A stretch of DNA of 64,000 nt from Shimia sp. SK013 (GCF_001292625.1 NZ_LAJH01000009.1:62001-126000), one strand, 5' to 3'; shown: positions 16,631 to 25,556, counted from the first letter of the stretch. Notes: generated by a model not told the origin, from the sequence alone. Made by a program: numbers and translations.

Positions 16631-17935
16631 TTACGCACCAAACACACGTTTGAAAATAGTGTCTACGTGTTTGGTGTGATAGCCCATGTCAAATTTTTCT
16701 TTGATGCCATCGATACCAAGAGCCGCAACAACGTCCGCGTCCGCCAACAATTGCTCTTGGAAATCTACGCGTTCTTCCCAAACTTTGAGAGCGTTACGCT
16801 GAACCATGGAATAGGCGCCTTCGCGCGAAACACCTGCCTGCGTCAGTGCCAAAAGGACACGTTGCGACATCACCAAGCCAGGGTATTTGTTCATGTTTTC
16901 AAGCATGTTCTCAGGGAATATCAGCATTTTTTCGACCACACCGGCCAGACGGTTCAATGCAAAATCAAGGGTGATTGTTGCGTCGGGACCAATGCCGCGC
17001 TCAACGGAGCTGTGAGAAATGTCACGCTCGTGCCAAAGGGCCACGTTTTCCATTGCCGGAACTACGGCCATTCGAACAAGACGGGCAAGGCCGGTCAGGT
17101 TTTCGGTCAACACAGGGTTCTTTTTGTGTGGCATCGCCGAAGAGCCCTTTTGACCCATCGAAAAGAACTCGGCCCCTTCAAGTACTTCGGTGCGCTGCAT
17201 GTGACGGATTTCGGTGGCGACGTTTTCGATGGAAGAAGCAATCACACCCAGCGTGGCAAAGAACATCGCGTGACGATCACGTGGAATCACTTGGGTAGAA
17301 ATCGGTTCTGCCCTCAAGCCCATCTGTTCGCAGACGTGTTCCTCGACAGATGGGTCGATGTTCGCAAATGTGCCAACCGCACCGGAAACAGCACCGGTGG
17401 CAATTTCCCAACGCGCTTTTTCAAGCCGGTTTTTGTTACGGTCCATTTCCGCATAAAAGCGGGCGAAGGTGAGACCCATTGTGGTCGGTTCAGCGTGTAT
17501 CCCGTGCGAGCGCCCGACCCGCAGAGTGTCTTTGTGCTCGTAGGCACGGGTTTTCAGAGCGGCGAGGACTTTGTCCATTCCCTCAAGCAGGATGTCAGCG
17601 GCACGCACCAATTGCACGTTCAGTGTGGTGTCCAGAACGTCAGAGCTGGTCATACCCTGATGCACAAAGCGGGCTTCTTCGGATCCAACGTGTTCCGCAA
17701 GGTGGGTCAGAAACGCAATTACGTCGTGCTTGGTGACCGCTTCGATTTCATCGATGCGGGCGACGTCGAATTCGACATCTTTGGCTTTCCAAACGGCGTC
17801 CGCATTTTCCTGCGGAATTACGCCCAGTTTGGCTTGTGCGTCGCAGGCATGCGCCTCAATTTCGAACCAGATGCGAAACTTGGTTTCAGGTGACCAGACG
17901 GCAACCATATCGGGGCGGGCATAGCGAGGGATCAT
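16631..17935 (-). CDS. purB: Adenylosuccinate lyase
   Basis: Fumarase/aspartase-superfamily enzyme (434 aa) that catalyses two fumarate-releasing steps in purine synthesis: SAICAR to AICAR and adenylosuccinate to AMP. The superfamily signature is GSSAMPHKKNPVLTEN. Other conserved segments are GMTSSDVLDTTLN and RSHGIHAEPTTMG, which carries a catalytic His. The start MIPRYARPDM follows AAGG and matches the family. A strong terminator follows the gene. Length is normal. Confidence 0.97.
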   Translation of the reverse strand: MIPRYARPDMVAVWSPETKFRIWFEIEAHACDAQAKLGVIPQENADAVWKAKDVEFDVARIDEIEAVTKHDVIAFLTHLAEHVGSEEARFVHQGMTSSDVLDTTLNVQLVRAADILLEGMDKVLAALKTRAYEHKDTLRVGRSHGIHAEPTTMGLTFARFYAEMDRNKNRLEKARWEIATGAVSGAVGTFANIDPSVEEHVCEQMGLRAEPISTQVIPRDRHAMFFATLGVIASSIENVATEIRHMQRTEVLEGAEFFSMGQKGSSAMPHKKNPVLTENLTGLARLVRMAVVPAMENVALWHERDISHSSVERGIGPDATITLDFALNRLAGVVEKMLIFPENMLENMNKYPGLVMSQRVLLALTQAGVSREGAYSMVQRNALKVWEERVDFQEQLLADADVVAALGIDGIKEKFDMGYHTKHVDTIFKRVFGA

Positions 17936-18015
17936 ATCACGGCCTTGTGTTGTGAAGCTGGGGTTGCGCGCGGTTTAGACTGTGTTGGTGTCATCAGCAA
18001 GTCAGGAGGGGCAAA

Positions 18016-18354
18016 GTGAGACGTATTGCCGTTGGTATAGGCGTTTTTGTGTTGGCAGCCGGGAGCGTTTCGGCGGCTGAGTGGCAGGTTTTGTCAGGGG
18101 AAGAGATATCTGCAATGCTCACAGACAAAAGCGCTGCATATGATGGTGCAACACAAGTGTTCTATGCCTCTGGTCGAACGCTGTACACTGCGGGTGCTGA
18201 CAGTTGGGGGTATTGGCAAGTGCGCGGCAATCAGTATTGCAGCCAGTGGCCGCCCAGCGGCCTTTGGGATTGTTATGGTGTCTTAGTGCAGGGCCAACAG
18301 GTTAGGTTTGTTGCTGCTGACGGGTCGTTTTCCGATGGAACCCTCAAAGAGTGA
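18016..18354 (+). CDS. Small secreted aromatic-rich protein, 112 aa
   Basis: GTG-initiated frame with a strong AGGAGG site. A signal peptide (about residues 1-20, ending SVSAA) precedes a mature domain rich in Trp, Tyr and Gly: EWQVLSGEEISAML, then DSWGYWQVRGNQYCSQWPP and SGLWDCYGVLVQG. Two cysteines in this stretch could form a disulfide. I recall similar unnamed secreted proteins in Rhodobacteraceae but no function. It is divergent from purB and convergent with the hydrolase-OsmC gene, four bases from its stop. Confidence 0.7.
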   Translation: MRRIAVGIGVFVLAAGSVSAAEWQVLSGEEISAMLTDKSAAYDGATQVFYASGRTLYTAGADSWGYWQVRGNQYCSQWPPSGLWDCYGVLVQGQQVRFVAADGSFSDGTLKE

Positions 18355-18358
18355 CACA

Positions 18359-19570
18359 TCAACCTGTTGTCGTAATCACTTTACTTGTTCGCTCAAGGGT
18401 TTTGTGAACCGGACATTTGTCTGCGATTTCAATCAATCGGTTGCGCTGGTCTGAATCCAGGTTTCCGATCAGGTGGATGACCCGCTTGAAAGTGTCCACC
18501 TTTTCTCCCTTTGGCATTTCGGCGTCTTTCACATGCAATTTGTCGTGGCTCACGTCGACCCAGACATGATCCAGTGGCCAGCCTTTGCGGCGGGCATACA
18601 TTCTGATTGTCATAGATGAGCAGGCGCCAAGACCCGCGGCGAGGAAACCATAAGGTGTCATGCCTTGGTTTGTGCCGCCATAAGCCAGAGGCTCATCGGC
18701 TAGCGCGTGATGAAAGGGACCGGAGTTAACATCTTGCAAGAACCCCTTCTGATCGGCCTCGGACACTCGGACGATTCCCTCGGGCGCACCCGGCGGCGGC
18801 GCCGGCGGGGAGAGATCGAGATACCGACCTGCCCAGGCAGCGATCACTTCTGCAGCATATTCGGCATCTTCACCCATGGAAATCAGATGGTCCGCGCCAT
18901 CCAGCGTTACAAAGCTTTTGGGATGCTTCGCGGCGTCAAAGATGGCGCCAGCGTTCTCGATGCCGACGACTTGGTCGCGTGGCGCGTGTAATACCAGCAG
19001 CGCGCGTTTGAGCGAGGCGATGGCCGGCGCAAGGTTGGTTGCATTCACGTCCTCAACAAAGCTTTGCCTGATCGTGAAGGGGCGGCCGCCAAGACTGACT
19101 TCAGCGTGGCCAAGTTTTTCAATGTCATCCAAAGCGCCGCCAAAGTTATGTGTGACGTGGCTCGGGTCGAAAGGCGCGCCGAGCGTGGCGACGGCCTTGA
19201 CGCTGTCAATCTCTCCGGCAGCGCGCAGTACCGCCGCACCGCCAAGGCTGTGACCAATGAGAAGACCAGGTGCCATGCCCTTGGACTCCAAATACTTAGA
19301 TGCGCCGCGTAAATCACTGACATTGGATGAAAAATTGGTATTGGAGAATTCTCCCTCCGAATGGCCCAGACCGGTAAAGTCAAACCGCAGAACAGCGATG
19401 CCCATCGCTGAAAGTCGGCCTGCAATGCGTCGGGCGGCGGGGATGTCCTTGGAACATGTGAAACAATGCGCAAAGAGCGCAGTGCCCAAATGCGGCCCGT
19501 CTGGAAGGTCAAGCCGAGCCGCCAGATTGCCGCCGTCGTGGCCTGGGAATGTGACGCGTTGCGTAGGCAT
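18359..19570 (-). CDS. Alpha/beta hydrolase-OsmC fusion protein
   Basis: Two-domain protein (403 aa). Residues 1 to about 255 are an alpha/beta hydrolase with nucleophile elbow GHSLGG (Ser108) and the segment DFTGLGHSEGEF. Residues about 265-403 are an OsmC/Ohr-type domain with YGGTNQGMTPYGFLAAGLGAC and a second conserved Cys in DKCPVHKTLE; this Cys pair reduces hydroperoxides in OsmC proteins. The start at 19570 follows AGGAGAG; the frame can extend nine codons further without support. Such fusions are known in proteobacteria. Substrate is unknown. Confidence 0.88.
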   Translation of the reverse strand: MPTQRVTFPGHDGGNLAARLDLPDGPHLGTALFAHCFTCSKDIPAARRIAGRLSAMGIAVLRFDFTGLGHSEGEFSNTNFSSNVSDLRGASKYLESKGMAPGLLIGHSLGGAAVLRAAGEIDSVKAVATLGAPFDPSHVTHNFGGALDDIEKLGHAEVSLGGRPFTIRQSFVEDVNATNLAPAIASLKRALLVLHAPRDQVVGIENAGAIFDAAKHPKSFVTLDGADHLISMGEDAEYAAEVIAAWAGRYLDLSPPAPPPGAPEGIVRVSEADQKGFLQDVNSGPFHHALADEPLAYGGTNQGMTPYGFLAAGLGACSSMTIRMYARRKGWPLDHVWVDVSHDKLHVKDAEMPKGEKVDTFKRVIHLIGNLDSDQRNRLIEIADKCPVHKTLERTSKVITTTG

Positions 19571-19671
19571 GGGGGCTCTCCTATGTGGGATCTGCACTCA
19601 GGATGCGCGCTCAAAGCGCCCGCGAAAAGGGGGGAGCCACCAAGGTAACGGCAAGGTGACTGCGCGCGATG

Positions 19672-21015
19672 CTACACTTCTCCCATCAATGCGGGGTCAA
19701 ACGGGTACGTCGTCAAATTTTCGTATCCATCTTCGGTGATCAGTACCTGATCTTCGAGCTTGATAGAAAATTCCCCTCCGACCTCTCCGACCAAGGCCTC
19801 GACGCAAAGCACCATGCCGGGTTCCAGAGCATAATCAAACGCGCCTGGCACGGCTTTGTCGGAATAAGCAACCAAAGGCCATTCATCGCAGAGACCCACC
19901 CCGTGCATCAGGCAGCCATATTTTTGTTGCATGAACTTGTCGTCCAGCTTGTGACAGTTTGCGGTCAGTTCCGGAATCGTCACACCGGGTTTCAGCATTT
20001 CCATGTTAGTCATGATGTGTTCATGACCGTGTTGCATAGCGTAAACCATTTCATCTGTTGGCTTTTTGTCACCAACCCACCAAGTGCGAGAGATGTCCAC
20101 GCAAATGCCGTAAGAGCCGACAAGGTCCGTATCAAAAGCGACGATTTCGTTGTTTTGCACAATGCGTGGGCCACATTCCTGAAACCAAGGATTGCTGCGG
20201 GGTCCAGATGCGAGCAGGCGGGTTTCGATCCATTCACCTCCGCGACGGATGTTTTCAGCGTGCAGCACGGCCCAGATATCGTCTTCGGAAGTATTGCCAG
20301 CCGGCACGTTGGCGCGGGCGAATTTTTCCATTTCGGCCACGGCGGATTCGCAGGCGTGGCTGGCGCAACGCATGGCAAGTATTTCGTCGGGTCCTTTAAC
20401 CGCGCGGGACTTTTCGGTGACTTCTTCACCTTCCATGATATCAAAACCCTGGGTTTCCAAGGCACGCAATCCGTGAAGCATGATCTTGTCTACAGCGAGG
20501 CGCTTATTGCCCGGGGCGTGTTCCTGAAGAAGCACACGGACTTCGTTCGAGAAGACATCCGCAGCCACATCGACCTTGTCGCCTCGGTCGAAATAGAACA
20601 AGTCGGCACCGGATCGTGCTTCGCGGACCAAGGGATTGAATTTGCTTAGAAATGGCGCATTTTTGTAATCCCAGATGACCATGTATCCGTCGGCGCAAAC
20701 CAACACGGCTCGAAAGGGATTATGCGTGTTCCAGAGTTGCATATTTGTGCTGTCAGTAGCGTAGCGGATGTTGAGTGGATCAAACATCAAAAGCCCGGCA
20801 TACCCGCGATCGGCGATATGTCGCGTGAGACGGTCCCAGCGGTATCGGCGCATGGCCTGCAGATCTGGTTGCGTTAGGCCAGCAGCAGACCATTCCTGGA
20901 TGGCGAGGCGGGTTGGGCCGATCTCAACCCGGTTTGCGTCGTTGGGGGTATTGTCACCCAGCGTAGCGCCACGCGTGGGGTCAATTTTGCGGGTATCGCT
21001 GAAGTGTTGGTTCAT
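19672..21015 (-). CDS. dddP: Dimethylsulfoniopropionate lyase DddP
   Basis: M24-metallopeptidase-fold enzyme (447 aa) that cleaves DMSP to dimethyl sulfide and acrylate in marine Roseobacters. It is collinear with known DddP: the N-terminal run RKIDPTRGATLGDNTPND, then LLMFDPLNIRYATD and NMQLWNTHNPFRAV. The metal ligands occur at the positions I recall for characterised DddP: Asp295 and Asp297 (AFDTD), Asp307, His371 (MHGVGLCDEW), Glu406 (CVEAL) and Glu421. True M24 peptidases differ in the substrate pocket. The start follows GGGAGG. No DMSP transporter or acrylate-use gene is adjacent in the window. Confidence 0.93.
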   Translation of the reverse strand: MNQHFSDTRKIDPTRGATLGDNTPNDANRVEIGPTRLAIQEWSAAGLTQPDLQAMRRYRWDRLTRHIADRGYAGLLMFDPLNIRYATDSTNMQLWNTHNPFRAVLVCADGYMVIWDYKNAPFLSKFNPLVREARSGADLFYFDRGDKVDVAADVFSNEVRVLLQEHAPGNKRLAVDKIMLHGLRALETQGFDIMEGEEVTEKSRAVKGPDEILAMRCASHACESAVAEMEKFARANVPAGNTSEDDIWAVLHAENIRRGGEWIETRLLASGPRSNPWFQECGPRIVQNNEIVAFDTDLVGSYGICVDISRTWWVGDKKPTDEMVYAMQHGHEHIMTNMEMLKPGVTIPELTANCHKLDDKFMQQKYGCLMHGVGLCDEWPLVAYSDKAVPGAFDYALEPGMVLCVEALVGEVGGEFSIKLEDQVLITEDGYENLTTYPFDPALMGEV

Positions 21016-21077
21016 GGTGGCCTCCCTAAGGTCAGTCTGAAACCAAGAATCGTGGTCTTACCCGCCTGTTTGCGACG

Positions 21078-21096
21078 CTGAAACGTTCGTTTTCAG
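21078..21096. promoter_or_regulatory. Dyad in the dddP / demethylase-like divergent spacer
   Basis: CTGAAA (21078-21083) and TTTCAG (21091-21096) are perfect arms around CGTTCGT. The dyad lies 63 bases upstream of the dddP ATG and 36 bases upstream of the divergent gene, a suitable position for a shared operator. The regulator is unknown. Confidence 0.35.
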
Positions 21097-21131
21097 ATGC
21101 AGGTCGGCTGCGTGTGGGATACCAAGACTGC

Positions 21132-21869
21132 ATGAGAAAGATACTTCAGACCCGCGTTCCATATGATCCTTTGGCCATGGTCGGCCTGCCGGGAATTGCT
21201 CCTATGCCCCCTGAAAATTGGATCTTGGTAGATGAGGCCTACGGCAGGCAAATGGCTGAAAGGGAACGACTTTTGGCTGAGGTTCGTCAAGATGTTCTGG
21301 CGACGACCGAGGGCGCAGAGGCAGCTTGTGAAGAACTGTTAGAAGCGGTGTTGTCGGTGCTTGAGGCGCGGGACGACTTTGCCGTTGGGGACACCAAAGT
21401 GACCTGTCCGGACGGGCGGGTGGTTAAGGTGGATCAAAAAGACCCCCTAGCCACCTTGGGACGACTCGTGCAGCAGGATTTTTGTGTGCATGAAAAACGG
21501 GGGGATGAGCATGTGATGACGGCGGCTGTGCTGTGTTTTCCGGCCAGTTGGACCTTGGCGGAAAAGATAGGTAAGCCTCTGACAACCATACATGTTCCTG
21601 TGCCTGAGTATGACGAAAGTATCGCTCGACGGGTGCAGCGATTGTTTGACGGCATCAAGGTCGGGCGGCCTATGTGGCGCAAAAATGCACACTGGTATCG
21701 GGACCCAGATTTGTTTCATCCACAGACTGAAAATGCGCCGCGTCATCAAGAGCTTGAAGGAGATTTTCTGCGCACTGAGCGGCAAAGTTTGCTGCGATTG
21801 CCAAAGACGCAGGCGGTGGTTTTCGGCATTCATACTTTTGTTTTGGCGCGAGAAAATGTCGACGTTTGA
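21132..21869 (+). CDS. Haem-dependent oxidative N-demethylase family protein (DUF3445)
   Basis: Protein (245 aa) of the HODM alpha-subunit-like family (DUF3445), members of which oxidise dimethylamine or related N-methyl compounds with a PAS-like haem domain. Supporting segments are the N-terminal LPGIAPMPPENWILVDEAY, the central DFCVHEKRGDEHVMTAAVLC with FPASWTLAEKIGKP, and the C-terminal RTERQSLLRLPKTQAVVFGIHT. The ATG at 21132 is chosen; a GTG at 21114 would add six residues, and neither has a strong ribosome site. Partner reductase subunits are not adjacent. Family assignment is firm, substrate is not. Confidence 0.85.
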   Translation: MRKILQTRVPYDPLAMVGLPGIAPMPPENWILVDEAYGRQMAERERLLAEVRQDVLATTEGAEAACEELLEAVLSVLEARDDFAVGDTKVTCPDGRVVKVDQKDPLATLGRLVQQDFCVHEKRGDEHVMTAAVLCFPASWTLAEKIGKPLTTIHVPVPEYDESIARRVQRLFDGIKVGRPMWRKNAHWYRDPDLFHPQTENAPRHQELEGDFLRTERQSLLRLPKTQAVVFGIHTFVLARENVDV

Positions 21870-21873
21870 CGCT

Positions 21874-21912
21874 GTCGGTATCGCGTCGGTATCGCGTCGG
21901 TATCGCGACGGT
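21874..21912. repeat. 11-bp tandem repeat array, locus 2
   Basis: A partial unit (GTCGGT) followed by three head-to-tail 11-mers: ATCGCGTCGGT, ATCGCGTCGGT, ATCGCGACGGT. It starts five bases after the stop of the demethylase-like gene. The unit is the reverse complement of the one at 7025-7057. Confidence 0.85.
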
Positions 21913-21988
21913 GCGGTTTTCGGGCTTAGGCTTGATTGTTTTGGCGTCTGACGGCAGCCTGAATCAACGCTAATGGAAAGGGTGTTTG

Positions 21989-22966
21989 ATGGCAGGTGGT
22001 TTGCTGGCGCTGTTGGATGATGTGGCGGCGATTGCCAAAGTTGCGGCGGCGTCGATCGACGATGTTGCGGCACAAGCGATGAAATCCGGTGCCAAAGCGG
22101 CAGGCGCGGTCATTGATGACGCGGCAGTTACCCCGAAGTACGTTCAAGGGTTTCGGGCGGAGCGTGAGCTTCCGATTATCTGGAAAATTGCCAAAGGATC
22201 AATCCGCAACAAGCTGTTGATCCTATTGCCCGCCGCGTTGCTGTTGGCGAGTTTTGCGCCGTGGTTGATATCACCATTGTTGATGATTGGCGGCGCTTAC
22301 CTGTGTTTTGAAGGCGCAGAGAAAGTGTACCACGTCCTTGTGCCGCATGAGACCCATCATGAGGGCAAGGCAGAGCGCGAAGGTGATGATCCGGCACATC
22401 TGGAAGAGGCCAAGGCGGCGGGCGCAATCAAGACGGATTTTATCCTGTCAGCGGAAATCATGACGATCATTCTCGCAGCGATCCCTGAAAGCACGTTCTG
22501 GTTTGAAGCCGCCACGTTGGCGGTTGCGGGCGTTGGCATCACCGTGGCGGTCTATGGCTCGGTGGCTCTGATTGTGAAGGCAGATGATTTCGGCCTGATG
22601 CTGTATGCCAAGGGGCGTCTGGCGGTGACGCGCAGCTTTGGCAGCTGGTTGGTGCGGTCAATGCCCGGGTTTATGAAGCTTTTGATGATTATCGGCACAG
22701 CGGCGATGCTGTGGGTCGGTGGGTCTATCGTCATTCATGGACTTGAGGAGCTGGGTTTTGGCTGGCTGGGCCATCACATCCACGATTGGGCGGATGATGT
22801 TGGGCGGCTTGTGCCGGCTGGCTGGAGCGCCGCCGTGGCGTGGATTTCGAAGGCGACAATGGACGGTGTTTTTGGTCTGGCACTTGGGCTGGCGCTAATC
22901 CCGATTGTGGCCACTGTGATCGAGCCGGTTGTTGGGCTTATCACTGGCAAAAAGGCCGAGCGTTGA
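21989..22966 (+). CDS. DUF808 inner-membrane protein
   Basis: Membrane protein (325 aa) of the DUF808/YedI family, function unknown. The N-terminus MAGGLLALLDDVAAIAKVAAASIDD is the family hallmark, followed by IWKIAKGSIRNKLLILLPAAL and a His/Glu-rich cytoplasmic loop VPHETHHEGKAEREGDDP. About seven hydrophobic helices follow. The start ATG has GGAAAGGG upstream. It sits between the demethylase-like and beta-helix genes on the same strand, but the gaps (about 80-120 bases) leave operon membership open. Confidence 0.87.
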   Translation: MAGGLLALLDDVAAIAKVAAASIDDVAAQAMKSGAKAAGAVIDDAAVTPKYVQGFRAERELPIIWKIAKGSIRNKLLILLPAALLLASFAPWLISPLLMIGGAYLCFEGAEKVYHVLVPHETHHEGKAEREGDDPAHLEEAKAAGAIKTDFILSAEIMTIILAAIPESTFWFEAATLAVAGVGITVAVYGSVALIVKADDFGLMLYAKGRLAVTRSFGSWLVRSMPGFMKLLMIIGTAAMLWVGGSIVIHGLEELGFGWLGHHIHDWADDVGRLVPAGWSAAVAWISKATMDGVFGLALGLALIPIVATVIEPVVGLITGKKAER

Positions 22967-23046
22967 GTCTGAAGGGCCTCCAGTCTTGATTTCGTCGCCA
23001 GATTGCCTCTCAATGCTCGCATAGATTGAATGATTGCGAGGGCACC

Positions 23047-24636
23047 ATGGCCACGATTTTTGCGGCACCTGTGTCGGGCGACTATCCCGATCCAGAGTCA
23101 AAGGCCGAAACCAAGAAATTGGTTTGGATCGACGAATTGCAGACCGCAGTGAACCGTGCGCAGCCCGGAGATGAGGTTCTTCTGTTGCCCGGCACCTATC
23201 GCGAACCTGTGGTGATTTCAGTGAGTGGAAACGACGATAACCCAATCGTCATTCGCGCTTTCGAGCCGGATCAGCCACCATTGTTGGATGGGGGGCGGTC
23301 TCCAAAGCACGGGCGTCATGCGGGAATGGAGCCGCTGGACGGGGATTTTGCGTTCTTTAAGGTGATCCGTGCCTGCAACATTATTTTCAAGGAATTGAAA
23401 TTTGATCGGTGTTGGCCGTCTGCGTTCTTTTTGCGGTCGGCGCAGCGCGTTACGATTTCAAAATGCCATGCGTTACGCGGGCGGTTCTTTGTCTATTCGC
23501 GGCAGCTCGATAAGGTTCCGACCAAAGACATTCTGATTGAACGCTGCCAATGGGTACAAGATCCCGACTTTGATATGTGGGAGGGGCGCGTAACCTGGGA
23601 AGAGGTCAAAGCCTGGCCCGGATATCGGGATCACAGTCATCTGAACGGTGGATTTTTTGGCAGCTACAATATCCAAGGCGGGCTTACGGTTCGCGATTGT
23701 GACGTCAGCCACGCGTTCAATGTGATCCGAATGGATATAGACGAGACGTACGCGACGGAGAGCAATGGTAGGCCGTCCATACAGCGCAACAGGAACGTCG
23801 CGATTTATCGCAACCGGTTTGCCTTCATCCGTGACAATGCAATTGAACCGGAACATGGGGCGCAGAACTGGTATGCGCTGGAAAACCGATTTTACAACAA
23901 CCACGCGGTGTATTCGACAGATCAGGTGGCGATGCGTGATGTGTTTATCATTGGCAATCGGACGCTGAATGACCGGCGACCGGGGCGACCGGGGTATCAG
24001 GAGTATCAGGGCGGGAAAATTTTCAAATTCTTCAAGCCCACCGGGAAGAAGGGCGAAGAGCCGAAGGCGCGGTTCAATTTTTGGTCCTTGTTCAATTCGG
24101 TACAGACGCGGACGTCGTATGTGAAAAAGGGAACAAGCACGCAGTGGACCGATGGCTATACGCTTTTGGGGCTGTTTGCAGAGAATTATCCGGAAGATGT
24201 GAGCAAGCCGCGCAAAGCGTTCAAGAAAGTAAAGTGGACGGATGGGATGCGGGTCATCGGGATGGCGTGCACGCAGAAAGAGTTTCCGCCAGAGGATGAG
24301 AAAGCGCATTTTGAGGACTGCCTAGGCGGACTTGATAAAGCGTTTGATATCAAACCGTTCACGACCGTTCCTTACGCACCTTTGGGAGGCTGGGACGGAG
24401 AGTTAGCTGTTGCGGATGCCGTGCCTGAGAGTGCTTCAAAAAAGATTGTGATTGATCGCGCGGCGGACTGCAATTTGGTATTTGATGCCGGGTTTTCAGT
24501 GGGGGCGCAGGACGTGGCAGTCTTTGGTTTGAAGGATTGGCCGTTTGAACAGATGGCGGCATCCAAAGCTGTGATCGACGCCGAAAAAGCGGAGGCACAG
24601 GCTGCCGACATTGAGTGGAAATTACACCTGGTCTAG
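23047..24636 (+). CDS. Right-handed parallel beta-helix protein, chondroitinase-B-like
   Basis: Protein of 529 aa with the start of a polysaccharide-lyase-6-like beta-helix: LQTAVNRAQPGDEVLLLPGTYREPVVIS, then PIVIRAFEPDQPPLLDGG, which lines up with chondroitinase-B/alginate-lyase openings. Further turns include ARNVAIYRNRF-like strands and DNAIEPEHGAQNWYALENRFYN. The start at 23047 follows GAGG. No signal peptide is visible, which is odd for a polysaccharide lyase. It may be a cytoplasmic or non-classically exported protein, or a structural helix without activity. The last 15 bases overlap the convergent acyltransferase gene. Confidence 0.7.
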   Translation: MATIFAAPVSGDYPDPESKAETKKLVWIDELQTAVNRAQPGDEVLLLPGTYREPVVISVSGNDDNPIVIRAFEPDQPPLLDGGRSPKHGRHAGMEPLDGDFAFFKVIRACNIIFKELKFDRCWPSAFFLRSAQRVTISKCHALRGRFFVYSRQLDKVPTKDILIERCQWVQDPDFDMWEGRVTWEEVKAWPGYRDHSHLNGGFFGSYNIQGGLTVRDCDVSHAFNVIRMDIDETYATESNGRPSIQRNRNVAIYRNRFAFIRDNAIEPEHGAQNWYALENRFYNNHAVYSTDQVAMRDVFIIGNRTLNDRRPGRPGYQEYQGGKIFKFFKPTGKKGEEPKARFNFWSLFNSVQTRTSYVKKGTSTQWTDGYTLLGLFAENYPEDVSKPRKAFKKVKWTDGMRVIGMACTQKEFPPEDEKAHFEDCLGGLDKAFDIKPFTTVPYAPLGGWDGELAVADAVPESASKKIVIDRAADCNLVFDAGFSVGAQDVAVFGLKDWPFEQMAASKAVIDAEKAEAQAADIEWKLHLV

Positions 24637-25374
24637 GTCGGTGGTCTCGCCGGTTTGCGCGTCATAAGCGGCGGCCATAGCTGCGCGCAGGCGGGCGACG
24701 CAGGCGTCGGTGTTTTCCTCGGCGTCAAAAAACATCTGGTCCAGTACATCAATGTGAATTGTGCCCTTGAACGGGAAGAATTTGCCACGCGGCAGAAGCT
24801 TGTCAGAGTGGCTGATCACAAATGGACGAACGGCGCGGCCGGTTTTTTGCGCGACCAGCACAGCGCCGGCTTTGAACTGTGGCAGACCGGGTTTGGTGGC
24901 ACGGGTGCCTTCGACAAACAGAATGGGCGATCGGCGTTTTGGCATGGTGTCGACGGCTTCGATCAGCGACGAGAGCGCGTCACGGCCTTTGGAGCGGTCG
25001 ATTTTCAGCAAGCCAGCTCCGTCAAAGCCGCGTTTCAGCAGGGCCGCTTCGCAGAGTTCTTTCTTGGCACCAAACGTGACCCATTTGTCGCTTGGGATCA
25101 CGTGCAGCATGGAAAAACCATCAAGGTGGCTGCGGTGGTTCACCGCGATGACGGAGTTTTCGTCCGTGCGCAATGCCTCGATGGCTGCGTCAGAGATGTC
25201 GACGTCCACGTCAAGAAACCACAAAAGCCAGGAACAGGAGCGCGAAACGGTGCGCCAAAACCAACCCCGAAAGCCCGGGCGTTTGCCGCAAAGCGCCGGG
25301 ATGAAGGCGACAAAAAGGAAGATGAACGGACCCAGAAGGACCAAAAAGCAGCGCTTGGCGAAGGTGGCGAGCAT
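24622..25374 (-). CDS. 1-acyl-glycerol-3-phosphate acyltransferase family protein
   Basis: PlsC-type acyltransferase (250 aa) that adds a second acyl chain to lysophospholipids. The N-terminal membrane helix (about 4-27) precedes the catalytic H-x4-D box in NHRSHLDGFSML; the second motif is FVEGTRATKPG, followed by PQFKAGAVLVAQKTGRAVRPF. The start at 25374 (MLATFAKRCFLVLLGPF) is chosen because it begins at the membrane helix; 19 further in-frame codons upstream look non-coding. It overlaps the convergent beta-helix gene by 15 bases. A second acyltransferase occurs at 42247. Confidence 0.88.
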   Translation of the reverse strand: MLATFAKRCFLVLLGPFIFLFVAFIPALCGKRPGFRGWFWRTVSRSCSWLLWFLDVDVDISDAAIEALRTDENSVIAVNHRSHLDGFSMLHVIPSDKWVTFGAKKELCEAALLKRGFDGAGLLKIDRSKGRDALSSLIEAVDTMPKRRSPILFVEGTRATKPGLPQFKAGAVLVAQKTGRAVRPFVISHSDKLLPRGKFFPFKGTIHIDVLDQMFFDAEENTDACVARLRAAMAAAYDAQTGETTDLDQV

Positions 25375-25526
25375 GGGGGTGGTCCTGTGACAGGAGGGCG
25401 GGGTGCCCGAAAGCGAGCTCTTAGTGCACATAATGACTTACGCTGGGGAATGATAGGGGCGAAAGGGGGGGAGTATCGGCGTGAACCGGCGCCGAGGCCG
25501 ATCACGGGCAGCCACCCAAGCGAATG

Positions 25527-25556
25527 AAAAAGGCGCTCCGATTGGAGCGCCTTTTT
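25527..25556. terminator. Strong terminator after tkt
   Basis: AAAAAGGCGCTCC (25527-25539) and GGAGCGCCTTTTT (25544-25556) form a perfect 13-bp stem with loop GATT. It can act in both directions and lies 20 bases past the tkt stop. Confidence 0.92.
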
